The position numbers and the translations under genes were made by a program. From Tetraselmis striata (taxonomy: Eukaryota; Chlorophyta; Chlorodendrophyceae; Chlorodendrales; Chlorodendraceae): DNA of 64,000 nucleotides. Every line of letters starts with the position of its first letter. Positions within the stretch are counted from its first letter, which is position 1. The notes below the pieces were generated by a model. The model did not search any database and was not told where the DNA came from. It worked only from the letters and a program-made list of their open reading frames with translations. Below, piece by piece: positions 46,756 through 58,800 of the stretch. Location of the stretch: the NCBI GenBank assembly GCA_006384855.1, contig VCJN01002984.1:124001-188000 (forward strand), read 5' to 3'.

Positions 46756-47525
46756 CCCCACTGCCTGAACATAGTCCGTCACTAGTTTGGCTTCGATGTC
46801 AATGGGCGACCGCCGGACCGGCTCACAAAGAGCGACCGGTCATTCGGCCAATCCAACGCTTGGCAAGTAAGGCGACTTTATGTGTGCATCTTATGACTCA
46901 GCTCATGCCGCAGCTGGCAAAGCTGCATGGATCAATGTCGAACCAGTATGATGAGCTCTACTCGTGTCACATGGAGCTCTATACTAGGCTATTGGAATTT
47001 CACGAGAAGCCGAGCGCATCTGAAAAATGGTTGCATAGGCAGCAGCTCCCGCCTCTCGCGCACCAATGAAGAGTAGGATCCAACGACGGCGTTCGGGGAC
47101 GGCCGTCAGGTCGGGCAGCCGCCCTGGCCTCGCGGCAAGTCCGCCGTTTATCGTCATGGCGCATCCAGCATCCCAGCGGGACATGGCCGGCATCTTGATC
47201 ATGGGGTGGCCAGGATGTGTGCCTTTTTGGCATGCGGTGGTAAGCCATGCAGACAACAACACTACCAGAGCCGGTGGTAGACCCAGGGGCGGCAAGACTG
47301 GCGGAGGCAACAAGCCAACATACCATCTTAGCCATGCATAGCCAATCCGAGCTAGACAACGGCTGACAAAACGGGTGCCAGCCCCTCGGCGACACCAGTG
47401 AAGCACGCAAGGATTGTCATGGGCAGGATCATGAACTGAGACAACGTATTTCGGTATATGCTGACTAGAACATATTGCTTGCCTTGCAGCGTTGTTGCAT
47501 GTCTCCTATTATTGTGGGCGGGGGG

Positions 47526-47817
47526 CGTTGATGATAGACTGGCAATGCAGCTATAGTATTACTGACTAGGTCACTTAGATATTCTAGGTATGCGCTCTTC
47601 GCGCATATGAGTCTCATTATAGTGCTGCGCGCGCCTGAGCTCGAAGTCGGGAGCTCAGGGCACGCAGTGGAGCACGGAGGTCGGAGCTCGGGGCACGCTT
47701 GTCGCGGAGAGCCTGAGCGTATGTAGTCACTTCTTTATTCTAGCTCCTTCTTGCGTCACCCTTAGTCTCTGCACTCACGCACTCACAAGAGCCGGCCTCA
47801 GATTCCGTGCTCTACAC
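47526..47817 (+). repeat. Right ~300-bp direct repeat (LTR-like)
   Basis: Same-orientation partner of 45535-45836. Confidence 0.75.
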
Positions 47818-48052
47818 CCACATCACGGTGGTGCGCGCACCCCCATGCTCCCCGACTTGATCTCCATACACAATATGTGGCGTCAAGTTGATAAGCATAT
47901 GTAGGGGTTAGGGGTTTTATAGTTTCCGCAGCTTTGAGAATTCGATCCGCAAACATGCGGCAGAAATGTTGTAGAATCATGCAGACAATTGTGCAACTCT
48001 ATGCCTTGGCCTTTGACAAACCTTTTAAGCGTGGCAGGGGGGCACTAGAGCG

Positions 48053-48091
48053 AAATATATATATATATATATTTATATTATATATATATAT

Positions 48092-48182
<91 letters not shown>

Positions 48183-48190
48183 CACGCACA
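48053..48190. repeat. (TA)n and (CA)n microsatellite
   Basis: A TATA run (48053-48092) passes into about 48 CA units ending near 48190. It is intergenic. Confidence 0.95.
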
Positions 48191-49690
48191 CGACGACGAC
48201 GAAAAATCATTTAAAGAAAACATGACGGCATGCCGATGGCAAGATAGTTGTAAATCGACGTAACAGTTTTCTCGTCCCACTGTCTGCTGCAAAAAAACAA
48301 AGAGATAGGGACATATCCGTGAGAAGTAGACTGCACGCCACGTGGCAACGAATCATTTTCTTCAGTGTGAAGGCTCACCCTTGTACACCCTCGATCTTTC
48401 AGCCCATGGCCCTCACAGAGAAGATGCGGCGGCACGTGCAAGCAAACGGCAAACGGGCGCGGTGTTCCCGAAGTGCTACTATGCGAGACGGCCCGTCGCG
48501 TTACATCAAACGTACGCAGTGTATAATAATAGGGTTTAGGGTTTTACCATTCTCCCCCGTAGGCCAACTGCCGCCGGATATGGGGCGAGTACCGCAGCGT
48601 CTACCACATCCGCGGGCCCACGACGAGCGAGACAGCCCGAGACCTACATTTCTGGTTCGGGCTTTGGATAGAGCTTCATACCCTTTTGCCCATCCCAGAT
48701 AGGGCACCTGATCGGCTAGGTTTTATGCCCTGGTTACAGCCCCAGGCAAGGCATGAAAAGACCCACAACCAAGCCTCTGTTGAAGTGGCGAACTTTAGAA
48801 TTTGTGGCGAGGTGAACGAGGTGGTGGCGGCATCACAGCGTCGCCGCATGACCCAAGTGAGACGGCATCATGGTGTCGCATCATACCGAGGCGGGACCTG
48901 TAGTGGTCTTGAGTGGTGCGACTCTTATTTGGGCCTATAAAGGGACTCCTAACAAAAACCCCAACCAAGGCCAAGAGACCTACCCAAGCACACCGAGGTG
49001 TTTCCTCTAGATGGACATTTAAGGACAATTACCTTCGGAAGACAAGGTACTGCTAAAATGTTGCCGGTACGGGGCGCAGGATTAACATTATAGCAGCAGC
49101 CGAGTAGCAATACACCTTCAGATGAGAAAAATAATTAGACAATGGCAACAAACTAACGGGACTTGACACGGCGCGTGGCGCGGGCGTACGCACGCGTGCG
49201 TTTAGCACTTAGCGTGGCGCGCAACCGTCCAACTATGGCTCCGATCGCGTGCTTCTATACCCCCTCCCCCAGGGTGGTTATTCTTTCCCCTTGCATGAAC
49301 GCAAACCTAAGCCATGAGAGGCATCTTAGACTCCTACATGGCTTTAGGCCGCGGCCCTTTGAGCTGGTCAGCTCCTTTAATCGGCGGAAATCGCCTATGT
49401 GCGCCTTTTACTGCCTTATTCTTTACTCAGAAGGTAATACACGCCTTCTGTACTCGCTTGCGCACCCCATCTCTTGTTCCCCATCGTAGGTCGTACAGTA
49501 AATAATGGTACAAGTACTGCATATCCTCTCGCCTGCAATCGCCGGTACCGGCTCCTCGTGCCGGTGATAGTTGGCGAGCACGCCCCACGCGGGAATGCGA
49601 GGAAGCGACGGCACGAACATCACCTGCCTCCAACCTACTTGAAGGTGCTCTTTCATCCTGAGGCTGGCTCGCCGCGAGAGGGCCGTTGCT
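48191..49690. other. Gene-poor spacer within the element-rich block
   Basis: Short open frames occur, none recognised. ATAGGGTTTAGGGTTTTACC at 48529-48548 is a short telomere-like string. Confidence 0.4.
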
Positions 49691-51975
49691 GTCCTTAAGG
49701 GCAAGTGGACGGGCGGGGAGGGTACAATGTTCCTAGACCGCCCGGGCCGCCGTTGTGCCACTCGCCTACTCGGCAAGTGGCACAACACCGCACCTCGACG
49801 ACATCGAGCGTCCAATGCACCAAATATGGCTGCGTGCCCCCTCGTTCTGGGGCCTGACCGAGGCCGACATGTGGCAGCAAGTCTCGGAGGACTCTTCCCG
49901 GCTTGCGGCACACCCCAGTTGCCGGCGGCGGATAGAGCCGACGACGGCCAACCGGCGCCGTCAACGGCAGACTCACTGGCCCGGGCGGGAGGGCGAGCCT
50001 GAGCCGACTACAAAGCCGACCCGGCGGCGGATGAGGTGGTGGTTATATCCGCCCCTGACTCGCACCCGGCTGGATCTCCTAAATACCCGATGCTCATCCC
50101 ACACATTACGCTTGGAGCTACTTCACCGCGAGGTAGGCCCGGCTCTTACAAGACATATGCCACGACCCCGTTCTGGTGGAATCTTTCGGCGACCAGTCAC
50201 ACTGCCACGCGGCTATCGATGTCGCCATCGAGCACAACGAGGACCGCGAGGAGCAGTCCGCATTGTCTTCGTTGTATCTGTGTACGCGGAACGGCGCCGA
50301 TCGGTCAACCGAACGAGCTGCAGCATGTTGGATCGTGTCCGCTTCGTAGAATATACGCCTTCCTATATGCGCATCCAACACGGCATGCAACCGCCGTCGC
50401 TCGCGAAGCAATTCTTGCGGCGAACCCTGGCCGCCCGAAGTATCCGCTCCGGCCCGCGGCCCGGACCTGGAGCTGTTATCCGTCGAGTAACTACATGCGG
50501 CAATCGCCGCCACCATCAGGCAGCGGATCGCCCCCCTCCCCGAGCTGCAACATCATGCTAAGTGGAGGATGGACACGCTACCGGCTGGGGTCGACACCGC
50601 GGCGTATCGCCGTATCCTGCCGATCCTAAGTTGCGCTACCAGTGGGCGACGACAGTATCTGCGCGATCTATACATGTGTGCAAGGAGGACGAGAAGTCGC
50701 TACTATCTTGCGCATGGCGGTCGCTCTCACCTCTCTTCCCATACTGCTCCTCCGACTTATTCCTCCCCGCACAATCACCATCTACCTCGTTGAGTCAGAT
50801 GACGACCCATCAGACGTGCACGTACACCCTTTCGACCAGACCGTTCGCGAGGTGGGCGAGATCGGTGGATGAGGACGCAACCAACTCCGCAGAACGGCCG
50901 TCGTCCTTTAGGGACGAGTTGAGGCCGCAACTCGCAAGACTCCACCGGCATCCCTCACCCTCCGGGCCGAGTAGCGGCATCTCTACAACTTACCCCACCC
51001 TTCAAATGGTCGCTCATCACCACATTCTCATCGTCGGCACTCGGACGTCCGACCAAGTTTAGCAGTGGCGCAAAATTGTTGCATCATCGAGCGCCAAGAT
51101 CCAGGCGGCGCCAGGCGGCGCAGCATGCGCAGTGGAGCAGCCGGCACCGGAAGCAACGCTGGCGGCAACAGTCCCAGTAGAGCCATCGGCAGTAGTAGCC
51201 CCCGCAGCACAGGCAACCCCCGCGGCCCTTAAACCCGCTTCCGCTCCGGCTAACCCTCGTGGTGATTGCTTCCCCCCTTACACCCCCCCTCCGGGCTCGA
51301 ACACGCGGTGCCGCGACGCGGCGCGATCGCACGGCGGTAACGGCTCTCGAGCATCCCCGCCAAGATCCGCACCCGGCAACGGCTGGAACATCACATAAAG
51401 CTGCCCCGCATGCCCCCGACCCTCCCACCCCTTCCTAGCAGCGATACCCGAGATAGTCCGACAAGCGACTGAGGACGAGGAGCTTCTGTTTGACTACGAG
51501 GAGAACGGCATCAACATGGAGGTGGAGGTAAGACGCGCCTGCCACAAATACAATAAAGCGGCGCAGACGACGTGCCGTGTCTGACGAACATCGCCCCGAC
51601 TCACTGGCCCAACGCTTGTTCCGCAAAGGTACCCCCGACGGCACAGCCCAACGCCTAGTGGAATTCCGGCAGCTCACAATGGACACGGCCAAGTTGTTCG
51701 AGCGGTCATCCCCAACAAGCAAGCCGGCCCTTGAGGCTAGGCTCGCCCAACTCACGGCGGAGCCGCATCGCCTGCGCCACCCCCACGCCGCGTGATTCTG
51801 ATCGAGGAGCCCCCGATCTAGTCCTTCCCGACCAAGGGCAAGGGCAACACACGGGCGCTTACCAAGCGGAAGACCAAGAAGGAAAGAGGCCGCAGCCGCT
51901 CAGCGCCCGGGACAGCCGGTCGCAGCCGCATCAGCAGCCGCAACAACGAGCCCAAGACTGAGACTCACGACTCAA
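49691..51975 (+). pseudogene. Decayed plus-strand gag-like polyprotein region
   Basis: Fragments in changing frames have coding-like composition: IERPMHQIWLRAPSFWGLTE (near 49815), GRRQYLRDLYMCA (near 50650), RQATEDEELLFDYEENGINM (near 51450), and a run with LAQRLFRKGTPDGTAQRLVE (near 51600) that ends EDALSSGGFRV and a stop at about 52035. Ala/Pro/Gln-rich linkers lie between. The pattern suits a retroelement gag followed by a disordered tail, but no signature domain proves it. Confidence 0.35.
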
Positions 51976-52399
51976 AACAGCGACTTGGAAACTGCCGACG
52001 AGGACGCGCTCTCGTCCGGAGGCTTCCGGGTGTAAGTACCCGCGAAGTCGGACTTGGCGTACGAGGCCTCAGCGGACCCGGGTACGCATGTAAATGTGGA
52101 AGTTCCACATGTACAAAATGGAAATTGTAGTCGGACGGAGGGATATTCATTACCGATGTCGCCCTGGAATCGGCGCCCGTATATGCATGGTGCCGGGCGG
52201 GGCGGGCGGCACTAGATAGGCGGCGGGACCCGTGCGCGGGTGGTGGAGCGGTGGAGTCGCGATGGGTGGTGGCGGCAGCCGCGATGTCCGACCCGCGGGG
52301 TGGCTTGGAAGGCCCAGGATACGTACCAGATGGGCATGAAAGGCCCTTGAGGCCCTTCTTCATGAGATGTCGCGGTTACGTGGGCCCCAGCGTCGCTGG

Positions 52400-52850
52400 A
52401 CGATTTTCGGGTCTTGGCAATGGCTGAACGGCACGCAGCGATAGCGGTAGACGAAATCTGCCGTGACCGGGTGATGGAAGTCCCGCTAATCGCGGTCCGA
52501 TGAGGCGGTCGCCCAATAGGAGGAGGCGTCGGTGAGGTCAATTTTCCCCTACCAGGGCGTCCACATGCAAAAGAGTCTCGAGTACACCGTGGGATAAGAT
52601 GGCACGCAACCCGGCTAAAAAATCTACCGCCGGATTGTTTGAAGTCCACGACGCTCCGGACCTTGAACTTTGAAACATGATGAAGATGAACGCGATCGCC
52701 GATCGGGTTGATACTCCACGGGAAATATTGAAGTGGGCCCTCACATAGCCCGTGCGCGATGATGCGCGGCCGAAGTCCACGCTAGAGGCGTTATTGCTGC
52801 CGAAGCACGACTTGTGATTGTCCTTGCGGGAGCGAGGGGGATGGGGGGGG
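52400..52850 (-). pseudogene. Decayed reverse transcriptase domain, DIRS/Ty3-like
   Basis: Across two minus-strand frames the sequence reads KVRSVVDFKQSGG, then KIDLTDASSYWATASSDRD, then DFHHPVTADFVYRYRCVPFS. This matches the order of reverse transcriptase blocks around motif A (K-D/L-T-D-A-Y...P...DR, then F-x-HPVT...Y-R-x-LPF). Stops and shifts break it. It follows, in the same orientation, the gag-like segment at 53200-53950. Confidence 0.5.
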
Positions 52851-53199
52851 GGGGGGGGGGGGGGGCACATAATAAGAGGGGCGCCCTTGAGCAGATGCGG
52901 CTTCATGTCCGATGGCACATGTGAGCTCACCAACGGGGCTGCATTGCTACTTGTTCGGAGGCTGGGCATGCAGAAACCCGGATGATGCTGTCGTTGACCC
53001 CGACTTGACCCTAGCACAATGCATGGTCCGGGAAGATGATCCACGCCAGCGTGGGGGGCGCGCTGTCGCTGCGCTATCCCAGCTAGCGTCTCGGCGGCTC
53101 GCGGCTTTATGGGAGCCAACGGGTTGGAAGGAGCCCCGCACGACATGGAGTCCGTGAAGCAAGGTCAATAGCTCGGCATTGGAGGCGCATAGCGGGGGC

Positions 53200-53950
53200 T
53201 GCTGTCAACTCGGTGGGCATGAGTTTTTGGCAAGCGGTTGTGCCGTCAGTGGAGTAGCTAGATGGGCTTTGCAGTCTTCGCTGTCCGGGTAGGCTGCAGG
53301 GATGTGGACGCTCGATGTTGCCCATATCCGAACGCCCGGTAGGGCGTGCCCGAATTTGCGCCGCCGCACGGCGGATAGCGGGTGAGCTAAGAGGGGTGGA
53401 AGCTTTGTGGTCCGAGCGCCACGGGCCCCACGCACGCTCTTGTCGCTGATCCGTGGAATAAGGACCGGGGGGCCAACTTGCCCACAAGCGCGTGCGGGCG
53501 ACGGCACTTCGGGCAGGGCTGGGTGATCCTCCACTGGGTGTTTGTTGGTCTTGTGGTCACCCATGCAGTAGGCGCACGCCTTAGGGCCCGACAAGGTGGG
53601 AGGAGAGGGGGGCGGGGGCAGGGCCGGGACGCCCCGGGGCAGGAGGGATCGGACCTTGGGAACGGCTCGCGGAGCCGCGGAGCTCGTCCAACGAGATGGG
53701 GTTGAGGAACCGCGTGCCGCCGAGATGAGCTCGTCGTGCTGTTGTAGAGCCACGCCCTCAGCACTAGCTGGCCACGCCCTCGACACTCAGGTCCATATGC
53801 TTGGCCTGCACTAATACTGGTTGAGTGGGAACCAACGGCCGAACATGGACAACTCACGGGAGGCCTGCCTGGTACGTGCGGTAGTACCGCTGCACGTACG
53901 CGTGGGTAGACCGCCAGCTCATGGCGAGGCCGCCGTCGCCGTGCTTGCAT
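53200..53950 (-). pseudogene. Decayed gag-like segment with Cys/His knuckle
   Basis: In one minus frame CAYCMGDHKTNKHPVEDHP appears near 53570, and in the next frame CPKCRRPHALVGK follows. Together they look like tandem zinc-knuckle motifs of a retroelement gag/ORF1. Pro/Arg-rich sequence precedes it. A 25-nt G tract at 52840-52865 separates this from the reverse transcriptase relic. Confidence 0.4.
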
Positions 53951-54366
53951 GCCTTATGCACGGCATGCATGAAGCGGCTACGGCCCGTGGCCCTGACAAT
54001 GGTCTACACGCGCCTCGCGCCGTCAGGAAGGTCGTCGGAGAGCGGGAACTCGACCACATGCATTAGCTCCCAGTACCAGGTGAGCATGTTCACGTGGGTA
54101 GGCCGCGAGGAGGACCTCCGGCTCCGCTCCTCCACCTCCGACACCTACCGCATCCTACGCGACTCTTGCTCGTTCTGCACGACGCGTGGCGCAACCCTAC
54201 TTAGGCCTCCTGTGAGGCTACATCTGCCACTGCACGAGCGACAGGTCGCTCGCACCGTCCACCATTGCTGGACGACTGGCGACCATCTCCGACTGGCGTC
54301 GCAGACAGCTCCCGCACATGCGCCTCATCACCGGCCGTCCCACGGAGAACCCCTGCAAAACCGACG

Positions 54367-54581
54367 GCATGTGAGGGAACCAAACTGCCGGCAGACCTGG
54401 CGGGACAAACTGTGCCTGGGGCTGTCTAGAAATGAATTGTGTTTGATAGGAAATGGGGGGTACCTGAGCCGTTCCTCACAACAGCCAATCTCCCGCCCGC
54501 CCGCTCCGGGGAGTGCATCGTAACAAACACCACTGTGACTCAGTGGCAGGACATCTCCTAATACCGACCCCTGTAAGCGCC
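54367..54581 (+). repeat. Direct duplication D, copy 1
   Basis: A ~215-bp unit starting GCATGTGAGGGAACCAAAC and ending CCGACCCCTGTAAGC recurs at 54796-55016, 429 bp downstream. Each copy is followed by a C homopolymer. Confidence 0.85.
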
Positions 54582-54795
54582 CCCCCCCCCTCCCGCCCCC
54601 CAACATCTGTGTGTTTAACAAGTAACATTGCCTCATGATCTCTTCAGGAAGACATGTTTGGTGGTAACATGTAGGCCAGGGCAACACTGGTTTTCTGCAG
54701 ATTATGAACGATGAGGCAAGAGAAGATCAAGACCGAGAAGTATTATAAAACGGAATTACAGTGAGTAGTTACAAGGATTAGTAAGTGGCGATTGG

Positions 54796-55016
54796 GCATG
54801 TGAGGGAACCAAACCGCCGGCAGACCTGGGACAGACTGTGCCTGGGGCTGTCTAGAAATGAATTGTGCTTGATATAAACTGGGGGTACCTGAGCCGCTCC
54901 TCACAACAGCCAATGTTTTCAGCATCTCCCGCCCGCCCGCTCCGGGGAGTGCCTCTTAACAAACACCACTGTGACTCAGTGGCAGGACATCTCCTAATAC
55001 CGACCCCTGTAAGACT
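54796..55016 (+). repeat. Direct duplication D, copy 2
   Basis: Same unit as 54367-54581, with an ~11-bp insertion (TTTTCAGCATC region) and a small deletion. It ends CCCCTGTAAGA before a C tract at 55021-55040. Confidence 0.85.
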
Positions 55017-55040
55017 CCTCCCCCCCCCCCCCCCCCCACC

Positions 55041-55753
55041 CCCCCTCCCGCGGTTGAAAAAAATATGACTAATGATCTCTTCAGAACCTTGTGATTCTGG
55101 CAAGCAGCTGGATTAGGAAACTCTGCTCGTGCGAAACCACTAGCGCTATGCTGTCATGGAATCGGTATACATGCTGGGCCTTGCGCCCGTGACGCATGCC
55201 CTAAAATCCCAAATGACATTTTGTCAATGTCATATACACATAGTGGGTGGTTGTCACACCAAGGGCGGCAAGAACGTGATGATATGAGTACGCGGAGGCA
55301 AATTATGGCCTATAAGAGCCCACGCTGATGGATGGCGCAAAATGCGGTCGTGCAGCAGCGTCAGCACTACCCCACGCGATGCTTTGGGCCACTCTTTGAA
55401 CACGCAGGTGGTGACGGCTGCGCGCAGCGTGGCACGGTAGGGTCTATCGCGCTTTCATCAAAGTGATTGCCCAAAGTGATTAAACCTGTAATAAACGCAA
55501 CAGGCCTGGCCCGCTCCAATGAATGGCATGATGAAACATGCATCGGCGGCCTGTCGATCAATTCAATGTGTTGAACCGTCACTTATGTGGAAAGGTGTAT
55601 AAATTTGATCAGCTGGCGGCGATGAGCAGTCACCCGCGCAACAATTTGTCATTCCTTCCCGTGGTAGGACGGAAAAGGCAGGCGGATCATGTGTACGATG
55701 CATGCCCCGCGGGATGTGAGCGGCGTGTCTGGGACTTTGCGACCGGCAATGCT
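55041..55753. other. Spacer downstream of the TIR-NACHT-WD40 gene
   Basis: No gene is supported. Composition is intermediate. Confidence 0.5.
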
Positions 55754-55758
55754 TTACA
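55754..55758 (-). terminator. Poly(A) signal TGTAA of the TIR-NACHT-WD40 gene
   Basis: Minus-strand TGTAA lies about 85 nt past the stop at 55841. Confidence 0.5.
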
Positions 55759-55840
55759 CCCCTCCCCGCCAGGCCTCCGCTCATTACCAAACCCCTCCGC
55801 CTTCTAGCTAGGTCACTGCGCAACCCCCGCGAGGCAGTAG

Positions 55841-58800
55841 CTAGAGCTCCGAGACGTCCCACAGGCGCACAAACTGGTCGTCGCTGCCGCTGGCGAGCAG
55901 GTCGCCCTCCGGCGCAAACGCGACGGTGCGCACCTCGCCAAGGTGGCCCCGGAAAACCATCACCTCGACGCCCTTTTCGACGTCGTACACGCGCACGGTG
56001 GCGTCCCCCAGCCCCGCCGCGACCAGGCGCCCGTCGGGGCTGAACGCCACGGCGCGCGTCTCGTACACGTGGTCCATGTCCAGCTCCACGCGCGCGGTGC
56101 CCTCCTGCTTCTCGGTACGCTGCTTCTCCTCGCTCGCGGCGCGCAGCGTCGACTGCTCGTCCATGCTCTCCAGGTCGCGCAGCGCCACGAGGCCGAGGCT
56201 CGAGCCGACGCAGAAAGTGCGCCCGCTCGGGCTGACGGCGAGGCACGTCACCACGCCCGCCGCTGCACCGGGAACGCTCTTCACCTCGGCGTACGTGGAC
56301 AGGTCCCACTGCACCATGGTGTTGTCGTTGGACGCGGTGACGGCGACCGAGCCGCCGAGCCCAAATATGACGCTGATCACGCTGCCGAGGTGGCCTTCCA
56401 GCCGGCCACGCACCGCGAAGGTGATGGGGTCCCACAGGCACACCGTCATGTCGTAGCTGGCGCTCGCCACGGTACGGCCGTCCGGGCTGAACTTGACGTC
56501 GTACAGGCGGCCCTCGTGGCCCTGCGCGTCGGAAACAGCGACTCAGAATTTATCGCAGAAAAACCCCAAACTCGAAACAGGAAATAAAGGCCGACCCCTC
56601 ATGCACGTTTCTTATCGTGTGAGAAGCCCTCGTTCGCCGGCGCTGGACTAGAGACGTACAACGTACTCTGTTGTTTGGACCAAGAATCCGTCAATGAGGT
56701 CGCAACGCCGCGACCCGAGAAAACCCCATTCCGACTACGCCGCGAGAATCCCACAGCAGCGTCTCGAAACAGTTGAGGCACGCGAACACCGAGCCGCCGA
56801 TCACCGGGGCCGGACCACGGCGACGCCACAACTCGCCATGTCGCATTCGCGTGGACTATTCCATCGGGTCACACGACATTCTGATTGACTACATAGTCAC
56901 TAGTCTGAAATGGCTCAATAATTGCTTCATGATCCCCCCTCTCCCCCCCCCCCCCCCCCCCCCCTCTTCTCCCAGCGGCCCGGGACCCGGCCAGAGAGGC
57001 ACGGCACCTCAAACATGCCCCGCTCCTTGCCGGTGCGCGCGTCCCAGATGCGCACAGTGTGGTCATGGCTGCCGCTGACGACGAGCGTGCCGTCCGGGCT
57101 GACGTCCACGCAGAACACAGGTCCAATATGCCCACGGGCCTCCGCGACCCGCACCTCGGCGAACGCGTCCCACACCTGTCCAGGACGAGAAGGGGGCAGT
57201 TAGGGGGAGAGGGGCAAGGACGTCAATGGAGCGAGGGGATACGGGTCCGAGCGGCATTGAACCGGCCGAATCGTACAGGAAATACTATGTAGGTTCGAGC
57301 AGCACATCGATTCGGCAGAAAAAGGATATAAATCCTACCCCACGACACCGGAAGAACACGAGTACAACAGGAGAGATGGCATTCGACGAGGTGCGGTCGA
57401 CGCTGCCTGGGTACGGCGCCGCGTCGGCGTCGCGTTGCTGCCCGGGCACTCGGTCGGTCGCAAGGCGCACCTTCACAGCGCAGTCCTCACTGCCGGTGGC
57501 GACCACGCTCATGTCGGGTCCAAAGGCCAGGCTGCGCACAGCCCCAAAGTGGTGCTCCAGGGGCTCGGGGCGCGCAAACGCGGGGTCCATGCTGGCGATG
57601 GTCGTGCAGACGCCCCAGGCGCGGCAGGTCTTGTCGGCGCTGCCGCTGAAGAGGCGCGTGCAGTCGGGCGAGAAGGCCGCGCTGTGAACAGCGCCGCGGT
57701 GACCCTCGAAGCGCGAGATGAGCGCCAGCGAGTCGGCGTCGTGAACGCGCAAGCCGGCGCTCCGCGACGAGCTGGCCAGTGCGCCGCCGTCGGCACTGAA
57801 GCACAGGCTCTCCACGCGCTGCGAGTGTGCCTGTGCCATAGCGCAGCGGAGACGCGACCGGGTTATTCAGCCTGGGCATTCTGAAGTCTTCACGAGCTTC
57901 TCAATCGTCGAGAAGGAAATTGTTTGCCCGCGGCGACATCATATGTTTTATGGTTCCCGAGTGTCATATGCTAGTTGCCGCGAAGTCGCACGACGCGTCA
58001 AAACGCTCGCAAGGTATCCTGTGCGGCGAATGCGGATACTTGCGGTGCGGGTCCACGATTACAGTATTGTCGAATGTAAGAATGCAGAACTTTGTGTTTG
58101 TGCGACTCCGAGTCTTATCATTTCGAAATGACGGCATTGTCGATTGTCCAACTTCAGGGGCGCATCATTTGCGGGCTCGGACTGACCGACACGAGTCACA
58201 GCCGTGGCAGTAGTAGCCAGCAAGGGGACCACAACGCGATGCGGGGCGGCGCGCACCTTGTGGGTCTTGCGCTTGTGCAGCGTGGCGCCGTCGTACAGGC
58301 GGATGTTGCCGTCCGACGCGCCCGTGGCGATGACGCCGCCGTCGGGGCTGAAGGCGGCAGAAAAGAGCGGGCCGCCGTCGTCCTGCTGCACCACGCTGCG
58401 CATCTCGCACGACGTGGCGTCCCACAGCAGCGCCCGGCCGTCGTTGCCGGCACTGAGGATGGCGGTGCCGTCCGGACTGAAGCGCACTTCGGCAACCCAG
58501 TGCTCGTGCCCCCTGTGCAAGGCAGATCGCAGTTAGAAAATGCAGTATAAATCAACGACGATTTTTTAGGATTTATGTAATACAATGATTTGCGGACTCC
58601 GCTCACAAAAGGGTCGCTCCGACGAGCGATGAATTCAACGTGTACTTACTGAGATGGGGGGGGGGGGGGGGGTGTTGAGCGGGAGAGGGGGGGGGGGGAG
58701 GTTAGGGGGGCGCACTTGAGCACCCGACCGCTGATCCCCGAGTCAATCTTGCTCACGTCCCACAGGCGCAGCTCGGTGTCGACGCTGCCGCTGACGAGGC

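Larger units (their letters stand above)
45535..47817 (+). mobile_element. Short LTR-type retroelement (non-autonomous or deleted)
   Basis: Two ~300-bp direct repeats bound a 1.7-kb interior. The interior holds only a short gag-like segment at 46880-47070 (QLMPQLAKLHGSMSNQYDEL, coiled-coil-like) and no reverse transcriptase or integrase. The repeats differ by scattered substitutions and small indels, so the insertion is not recent. An alternative is a segmental duplication with no retroelement origin; the size and symmetry favour LTRs. Confidence 0.5.
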
